Below are positions 7,923-11,976 of a DNA stretch of 11,976 bases, piece by piece. The notes beneath the pieces were generated by a model that was not told where the DNA came from, ran no database searches, and worked only from the letters and a program-made list of their open reading frames with translations. The translations under genes and the position numbers were made by a program. This DNA comes from Bacteroidales bacterium. Lineage in GTDB: Bacteria; Bacteroidota; Bacteroidia; Bacteroidales; Azobacteroidaceae. Positions within the stretch are counted from its first letter, which is position 1, and each line of letters starts with the position of its first letter. The DNA lies in NCBI GenBank assembly GCA_020860885.1, contig JAJBTS010000178.1, forward strand, positions 1 through 11,976, in the 5' to 3' direction.

Positions 7923-10900
7923 ATGAAGTTGCGGGTATCCTCTTTTTCCATCATACTGATATTTGTCTGCCTGTCACTGGTGGGACTCGCACTTGTTCCC
8001 TTACTTCCCGTAAAACTTTCACCTTCTCAGGCGCTTCCGAATTTAAGTGTCAGCTTTTCTATGCGGGGGAATGCATCCCGTGTGGTAGAGATGGAAGTAA
8101 CCTCCAAAATGGAAGCGATGCTTAGTCGCCTGAAAGGGATCGAGAGTATACACTCAACCTCAGGAAATGGATGGGGAAGAATCAATATTCGTTTCGATAA
8201 ACATGTGAATATTGATGCTGCCCGTTTCGAGGTATCTACTATCATACGCCAGACCTGGCCCGGTTTACCGGATGGGGTTTCTTATCCTACCATATACGTG
8301 AGCCGTTCGGACAATAATGCCAGTCGTCCGTTTTTAACTTACAGGATCATATCTCCCGCTAATCCGATCATTATCCAGAATTATGCGGAAAACAATATTA
8401 AGCCTAAACTGTCCCAGATAGAGGGTGTTAATCAGGTAAATATCAGCGGGTCGATGCCTCTGGAATGGCGTCTGGAATACGATTATAAGCAACTGGAAGT
8501 GTTAGGGATATCCATAACGGATATTCAAAATGCAATTCAGCATTATCTCAATCAGGAATTTCTGGGGATTGCTTCTATTGAAAATGAAGAGGCCAATGTC
8601 CAGTGGATACGGATAGCTCTGGTATCGGAAGGGGTAGGAAAAACAGGTTTTCATCCCGAAAATGTTATTGTTAAAAATAAGGATGATAAACTGATCACTC
8701 TGGATCAGTTGGTTTCGGTAACGCACGCAGAACAAAGGCCCTATGGTTATTACCACATCAATGGACTTAATTCTATTTATATGTCCATTACGGCGGATGA
8801 AGATGCCAACCAGTTGGAATTGAGTAAAATTATTAAAACGACGCTGGAGGATCTTAAACCGTCTTTCCCTCCCAACTATGAGGTTCGCCGGGACTACGAT
8901 GCTACCAAATACATAAAGGAAGAATTGGATAAGGTATATTACAGGTCCGGACTTACGGTGATTATTCTGTTGTTGTTTGTTTTGCTGATCTATCGGAGTT
9001 GGAAATATTTATTGATGATTACTTTCTCGTTGATAATCAATATTGCAGTCGCTGTTGTTTTTTATTATTTCTTAGGACTGGAAATGCAACTCTATTCTCT
9101 GGCTGGAATAACCATTTCATTGACATTGATTATCGACAATACCATTGTCATGTCGGATCAGATACTGCGAAGGCATAATAAAAAGGCTTTTCTGGCTATT
9201 CTCACAGCAACATTGACAACCATTTCTTCCTTAATTATCATTTTCTTTATGGATGAGCAAATCCGGTTGAATTTACTCGATTTTGCAAAAGTGATAATGA
9301 TTAACCTGTCTCTTTCCCTGTTTGTGGCTCTATTCCTGGTTCCCGCATTGATAGAAAAATTAAAGATGCAGCACAGGAAGAAGAAGATCCGGGGTAAAAA
9401 ACTGTATAAAACACCTTTCTATATTTCTTTCCGTAGGTATTTTGACCGTTTTTACGCTGCTTTTTGCCGTTTCATGTGGCGTTGGAAAACTCCGGTATGT
9501 ATTCTTGTTATCCTTATCTTTGGTTTACCGGTATTTCTGATCCCTGAAAAGTTAGACGGTAAATCCCGCTGGGATGAACTGTTTAATGAAACACTGGGCT
9601 CTTCTTTTTATAAAGAAAAGATCAAGCCTTATTCGGATGTTGTATTGGGTGGAACTCTACGGCTTTTTGTAGAGAAAGTGGTTTCCGGGAGTTATTTTAC
9701 CACCCGGGAAGAAACCCAATTGCATGTCGCAGCCTCTTTGCCGAATGGTTCTACCCTCGATCAGATGAATAATTTAATTCAGCGGATGGAGGTGTATATC
9801 AGTCAGCATCCCGAAGTGAAACAATTCATTACGAACATTTATAGCCCTTTACAGGCGAGTATCAGTATCCAGTTTACGGAAGAGGGTGAGCGTAGCGGAT
9901 TTCCTTTTATGTTGCAATCTCAGTTAAGGTCTAAAGCAATAGAATTAGGAGGGGGCAGTTGGACAGTCAGCGGGCTCGGAGACTATTTTAATAACAATGT
10001 CAGGGAAACCGCAGGATCTTATAAAGCCATATTGAAAGGATACAACTACGATGAATTGTTGGAGCATGCCGAAGCATTCAAAAATATTCTTTTGGAACAC
10101 CGCCGTATAAAGGAAGTTACCATTTCTTCCGAATTTTCTCATTATAAGGATGATTACAGCGAGTTTGTCTTTCAATTGTATCCCGAACGTTTAAGTCAGG
10201 AAAATATCACTCCGACAGAATTATTTACTGCGATAAAGCCTGTATTCGGAAAAGACGAAAAAGCCGGGGAAATAATAGGAAGCTACGGAAGAGAGGATAT
10301 TGTTTTAAATTCACGGCAGGCCAAACAATACGATATATGGAGTCTGGATCATATCCCATTCCGGTTGAATGATAATAAAGATTTCAAATTGACGGAGCTG
10401 GCAAAATTGGAGAAAACACAGGCTCCTCAAAATGTAGTTAAGGAAAACCAACAGTACCGTTTGTGCTTGCAATATGAATATGTAGGTTCTTACCAGCAGG
10501 GAAATAAAGTGTTGGAACGTAATGTAGAAGAATACCAAAAGATGCTTCCGATGGGATATACGATCGAAAGTCAGCAATCGTCCTGGAATTGGCAAAAGAA
10601 AAACGCAAAGCAATACGCATTGCTCTTAATGATTTTTGTCATTACCTTTTTTACGTGCAGCATTTTGTTTAATTCTTTGAGACAACCTTTTGCTGTTATA
10701 TTTGTAATCCCGATCGCTTACATAGGTATTTTCCTGGCTTTTTATCTCTTTAAGTTAAACTTCGATCAGGGTGGTTTTGCTTCGTTTATTCTTATTTCCG
10801 GATTGTCGGTAAATGCAAATATTTATATTATTAATGAATACAACAATATTCTGCAAAAAAGAAAGATCTCTCCTTTACAGGCGTATATAAAAGCCTGGAA

Positions 10901-11099
10901 TGCTAAGATAAGCCCCATTTTCCTGACTGTAATATCCACAATATTAGGTTTTATTCCTTTTATGATTGGCGGGAAAGAAGCCTTCTGGTTTCCATTGGCT
11001 GCAGGAACCATAGGAGGATTGATTGTATCCCTTATAGCCAGTTTCCTTTTCTTACCTATATTTATGGGAGTTGCGAAGAACGCAAAAAGTAAGAATTAG
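7923..11099 (+). CDS. RND efflux permease 2, divergent, with altered proton-relay residues
   Basis: A second complete RND permease, 1058 residues, strongly diverged from permease 1 but with the same fold plan: TM1 at ~8-27 (followed by LPVKLSPSQALPNLSVSF), TM2-6 at ~343-480, TM7 at ~521-541 and TM8-12 at ~897-1050. TM4 reads LIIDNTIVMSD, so Asp405 (AcrB Asp407) is kept and Asn406 replaces Asp408. In TM10 the motif is SVNANIYIINEYN: Asn964-Ala965 occupies the Lys940-Asn941 site. In TM11 AKISPIFLT puts Ser997 at the Arg971 site, with Lys995 two residues earlier. Between TM7 and the first porter subdomain there are about 45-50 residues (~545-592, including GGTLRLFVEK) that AcrB-type pumps lack. 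Last gene of the operon, after the channel gene. It may pair with permease 1 as a heteromeric pump or work alone through the shared adaptor and channel; the sequence does not decide. Confidence 0.93.
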   Translation: MKLRVSSFSIILIFVCLSLVGLALVPLLPVKLSPSQALPNLSVSFSMRGNASRVVEMEVTSKMEAMLSRLKGIESIHSTSGNGWGRINIRFDKHVNIDAARFEVSTIIRQTWPGLPDGVSYPTIYVSRSDNNASRPFLTYRIISPANPIIIQNYAENNIKPKLSQIEGVNQVNISGSMPLEWRLEYDYKQLEVLGISITDIQNAIQHYLNQEFLGIASIENEEANVQWIRIALVSEGVGKTGFHPENVIVKNKDDKLITLDQLVSVTHAEQRPYGYYHINGLNSIYMSITADEDANQLELSKIIKTTLEDLKPSFPPNYEVRRDYDATKYIKEELDKVYYRSGLTVIILLLFVLLIYRSWKYLLMITFSLIINIAVAVVFYYFLGLEMQLYSLAGITISLTLIIDNTIVMSDQILRRHNKKAFLAILTATLTTISSLIIIFFMDEQIRLNLLDFAKVIMINLSLSLFVALFLVPALIEKLKMQHRKKKIRGKKLYKTPFYISFRRYFDRFYAAFCRFMWRWKTPVCILVILIFGLPVFLIPEKLDGKSRWDELFNETLGSSFYKEKIKPYSDVVLGGTLRLFVEKVVSGSYFTTREETQLHVAASLPNGSTLDQMNNLIQRMEVYISQHPEVKQFITNIYSPLQASISIQFTEEGERSGFPFMLQSQLRSKAIELGGGSWTVSGLGDYFNNNVRETAGSYKAILKGYNYDELLEHAEAFKNILLEHRRIKEVTISSEFSHYKDDYSEFVFQLYPERLSQENITPTELFTAIKPVFGKDEKAGEIIGSYGREDIVLNSRQAKQYDIWSLDHIPFRLNDNKDFKLTELAKLEKTQAPQNVVKENQQYRLCLQYEYVGSYQQGNKVLERNVEEYQKMLPMGYTIESQQSSWNWQKKNAKQYALLLMIFVITFFTCSILFNSLRQPFAVIFVIPIAYIGIFLAFYLFKLNFDQGGFASFILISGLSVNANIYIINEYNNILQKRKISPLQAYIKAWNAKISPIFLTVISTILGFIPFMIGGKEAFWFPLAAGTIGGLIVSLIASFLFLPIFMGVAKNAKSKN

Positions 11100-11124
11100 G
11101 AAATGGTCTAACTAAGATCTTGAG

Positions 11125-11685
11125 TTATCTTCTTACTTTCTTCTCGTTTTTATTTATATAATCTTTCCAACTGGTATAAGAAGAATCTATTTGAGGGCGG
11201 TTACTTTGAAGAAAATGACAAAAAGCAGCGGCTAATCCATCCGTAGCGTCCAGTTGTGGCAACATGGATTCCTGCGGAATTTTCAGAAAACGTTGCAACA
11301 TATCGGCCACCTGTTCCTTGGCTGCACGTCCGTTCCCTGTTATAGACATCTTTATTTTTAACGGCGCATATTCAAAGATAGGTATATCACGTGTTAAGGC
11401 TGCTGCCATGGCAACGCCCTGGGCACGTCCCAGTTTCAACATACTCTGAACATTTTTGCCGTAAAAGGGAGCTTCTATAGCTACCTCGTCCGGAAGAAAT
11501 TCATCAATCAGGCCGGTAATACGATCAAAGATACGTCGCAACCGCAGATAGTGATCTTCGTATTTATTTAATTCCAGGACACCCATCGCCAAAAGGGCAG
11601 GCTTATTATTAATCACTTTAATTAAACCATATCCCATCACGGAAGTACCCGGATCGATGCCTAAAATTATTTTTTCTTTGATCAT
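11125..11685 (-). CDS. ruvC: RuvC Holliday-junction endonuclease
   Basis: A 186-residue crossover-junction resolvase that cuts four-way DNA junctions as a dimer after RuvAB branch migration. The catalytic carboxylates are all visible: Asp11 in ILGIDPGT, Glu71 in [11 protein letters not shown], and Asp146 and Asp149 in [14 protein letters not shown], matching E. coli Asp7, Glu66, Asp138 and Asp141. The GRAQG segment (~87-91) and the [11 protein letters not shown] stretch (~117-126) are also typical. The C-terminal tail with [10 protein letters not shown] is what I know from Bacteroidales RuvC. I start it at the ATG whose complement is 11683-11685 (MIKEK). An in-frame ATG at 11703 would add six residues but overlaps the -7 box of its own promoter. 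It converges on the efflux operon with only 25 bp between stop codons, and is not next to ruvA or ruvB here. Confidence 0.96.
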   Translation of the reverse strand: MIKEKIILGIDPGTSVMGYGLIKVINNKPALLAMGVLELNKYEDHYLRLRRIFDRITGLIDEFLPDEVAIEAPFYGKNVQSMLKLGRAQGVAMAAALTRDIPIFEYAPLKIKMSITGNGRAAKEQVADMLQRFLKIPQESMLPQLDATDGLAAAFCHFLQSNRPQIDSSYTSWKDYINKNEKKVRR

Positions 11686-11700
11686 ATTCAAAATTGTATG

Positions 11701-11708
11701 CAAATATA
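11701..11708 (-). promoter_or_regulatory. -7 box of the ruvC promoter
   Basis: Read on the minus strand this is TATATTTG, a perfect match to TAnnTTTG. Transcription would begin near 11695, leaving a leader of about 10 nt before the ruvC ATG. No clear TTTG -33 box is seen at 19-21 bases upstream; that position falls next to and partly over the -7 box of the divergent tRNA promoter. Confidence 0.55.
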
Positions 11709-11710
11709 GG

Positions 11711-11739
11711 TTGAATTTTAGGAAAATCTTCTACCTTTG
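11711..11739 (+). promoter_or_regulatory. Bacteroidota-type promoter of tRNA-Ala
   Basis: TTG at 11711-11713, an 18-base spacer and TACCTTTG at 11732-11739 match the -33/-7 pattern, with a perfect TAnnTTTG box. The predicted transcript start (~11745) is about 10 bases before the mature tRNA 5' end, as expected for a short 5' leader removed by RNase P. Confidence 0.75.
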
Positions 11740-11755
11740 TGGCAATTTAATAGTT

Positions 11756-11829
11756 GGGGCATTAGCTCATCTGGCTAGAGTGACAGACTGGCAGTCTGTA
11801 GGTGACCGGTTCGAGTCCGGTATGCTCCA
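11756..11829 (+). tRNA. tRNA-Ala, anticodon GGC
   Basis: A 74-nt cloverleaf folds without mismatch. The acceptor stem is GGGGCAT with ATGCTCC, including the G3-U70 wobble that is the identity signal for alanine. The D stem is GCTC/GAGT, the anticodon stem ACAGA/TCTGT, and the T stem ACCGG/CCGGT around the loop TTCGAGT. The anticodon loop is CTGGCAG, with anticodon GGC at 11790-11792 reading GCC and GCU alanine codons. The discriminator is A at 11829; the next bases are CAA, so the 3' CCA is not encoded and must be added afterwards. It stands alone, with no second tRNA in the next ~145 bases. Confidence 0.97.
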
Positions 11830-11840
11830 CAAAACTTTGG

Positions 11841-11875
11841 ATCTTCAAACAGGAATGTTTGGGGATTTTCTTTTT
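11841..11875 (+). terminator. Intrinsic terminator after tRNA-Ala
   Basis: Bases 11841-11851 pair with 11856-11866 in an unbroken 11-bp stem (two G-U pairs) closed by the tetraloop GGAA, directly followed by a T-rich run (TTTCTTTTT). It starts 12 bases after the tRNA. The remaining sequence to 11976 is AT-rich and shows no gene, promoter or repeat I can support. Confidence 0.7.
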
Positions 11876-11976
11876 CTTAATTTAATTAAAACTATAATTG
11901 AAATAACAATACTAATCAAAACATAAAGAGCAAAAAATAAACAGCCATTCAAACTTGCTATTTAAATGCCCATAGA

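Noticed and set aside
11110..11126. Near-palindrome AACTAAGATCTTGAGTT between the convergent permease 2 and ruvC stops as a shared terminator
   Set aside because: The stem is short, has a bulged base and a minimal loop, and no T-run follows on the minus strand; the + side is only loosely T-rich. Not convincing.
11686..11703. Longer ruvC start at 11703
   Set aside because: It would put the start codon over the -7 box TATATTTG, and RuvC normally begins just before the ILGIDPG motif, which fits the ATG at 11683-11685.
11657..11926. Open frame of 89 codons running through the tRNA gene
   Set aside because: It crosses the ruvC start, both promoters, the tRNA and its terminator; it has no recognisable domain and is a chance frame.
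11877..11976. Possible C-terminus of a minus-strand gene entering from the right edge
   Set aside because: One minus frame stays open for about 20 codons, but its residues resemble no known protein tail and the AT-rich composition makes short open frames likely by chance.
1..11976. CRISPR arrays, insertion sequences, phage or toxin-antitoxin genes, long direct repeats
   Set aside because: None seen on either strand; coding density is high and every sizeable region is explained by the listed genes.

Overview
The window (about 12 kb, AT-rich, roughly 40% GC by eye) looks like chromosomal DNA of a member of the Bacteroidales (Bacteroides, Parabacteroides or a relative). Three things point there. 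The promoters fit the Bacteroidota sigma-ABfr pattern (a -7 box TAnnTTTG with an upstream TTG or TTTG) rather than TTGACA/TATAAT. The partial gene at the left edge resembles a Bacteroidales TolB-like propeller lipoprotein. The RuvC has the C-terminal tail I associate with that order. Species cannot be named from this sequence alone.

Layout, left to right: (1) 1-201, the 3' end of a gene ending in a beta-propeller-like blade. (2) 253-2079, a polytopic O-antigen ligase/polymerase-family membrane protein with a C-terminal TPR region, same strand, 51 bp downstream and probably co-transcribed. (3) 2177-11099, a four-gene RND efflux operon on the + strand with gaps of 18, 26 and 29 bp: lipoprotein adaptor, RND permease 1, TolC-family outer-membrane channel, RND permease 2. 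(4) 11125-11685, ruvC on the - strand, convergent with the efflux operon. (5) 11756-11829, tRNA-Ala(GGC) on the + strand, divergent from ruvC, followed by a good intrinsic terminator. The last ~100 bases hold nothing I can call.

The efflux genes would form a tripartite envelope-spanning pump: permease(s) in the inner membrane, adaptor anchored in the periplasm, channel in the outer membrane. The operon supplies one adaptor and one channel but two strongly diverged permeases. They could form a mixed trimer (as MdtB/MdtC do in enterobacteria) or two alternative pumps sharing the other parts. Both lack the canonical AcrB Lys940. Permease 2 also lacks a basic residue at the Arg971 position and carries extra sequence after TM7. 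I see no local regulator, and the substrate cannot be inferred.

No CRISPR array, insertion sequence, phage gene or large repeat was found. The least ordinary features are the two-permease operon with unusual proton-relay residues and the overlapping divergent promoters of ruvC and tRNA-Ala.
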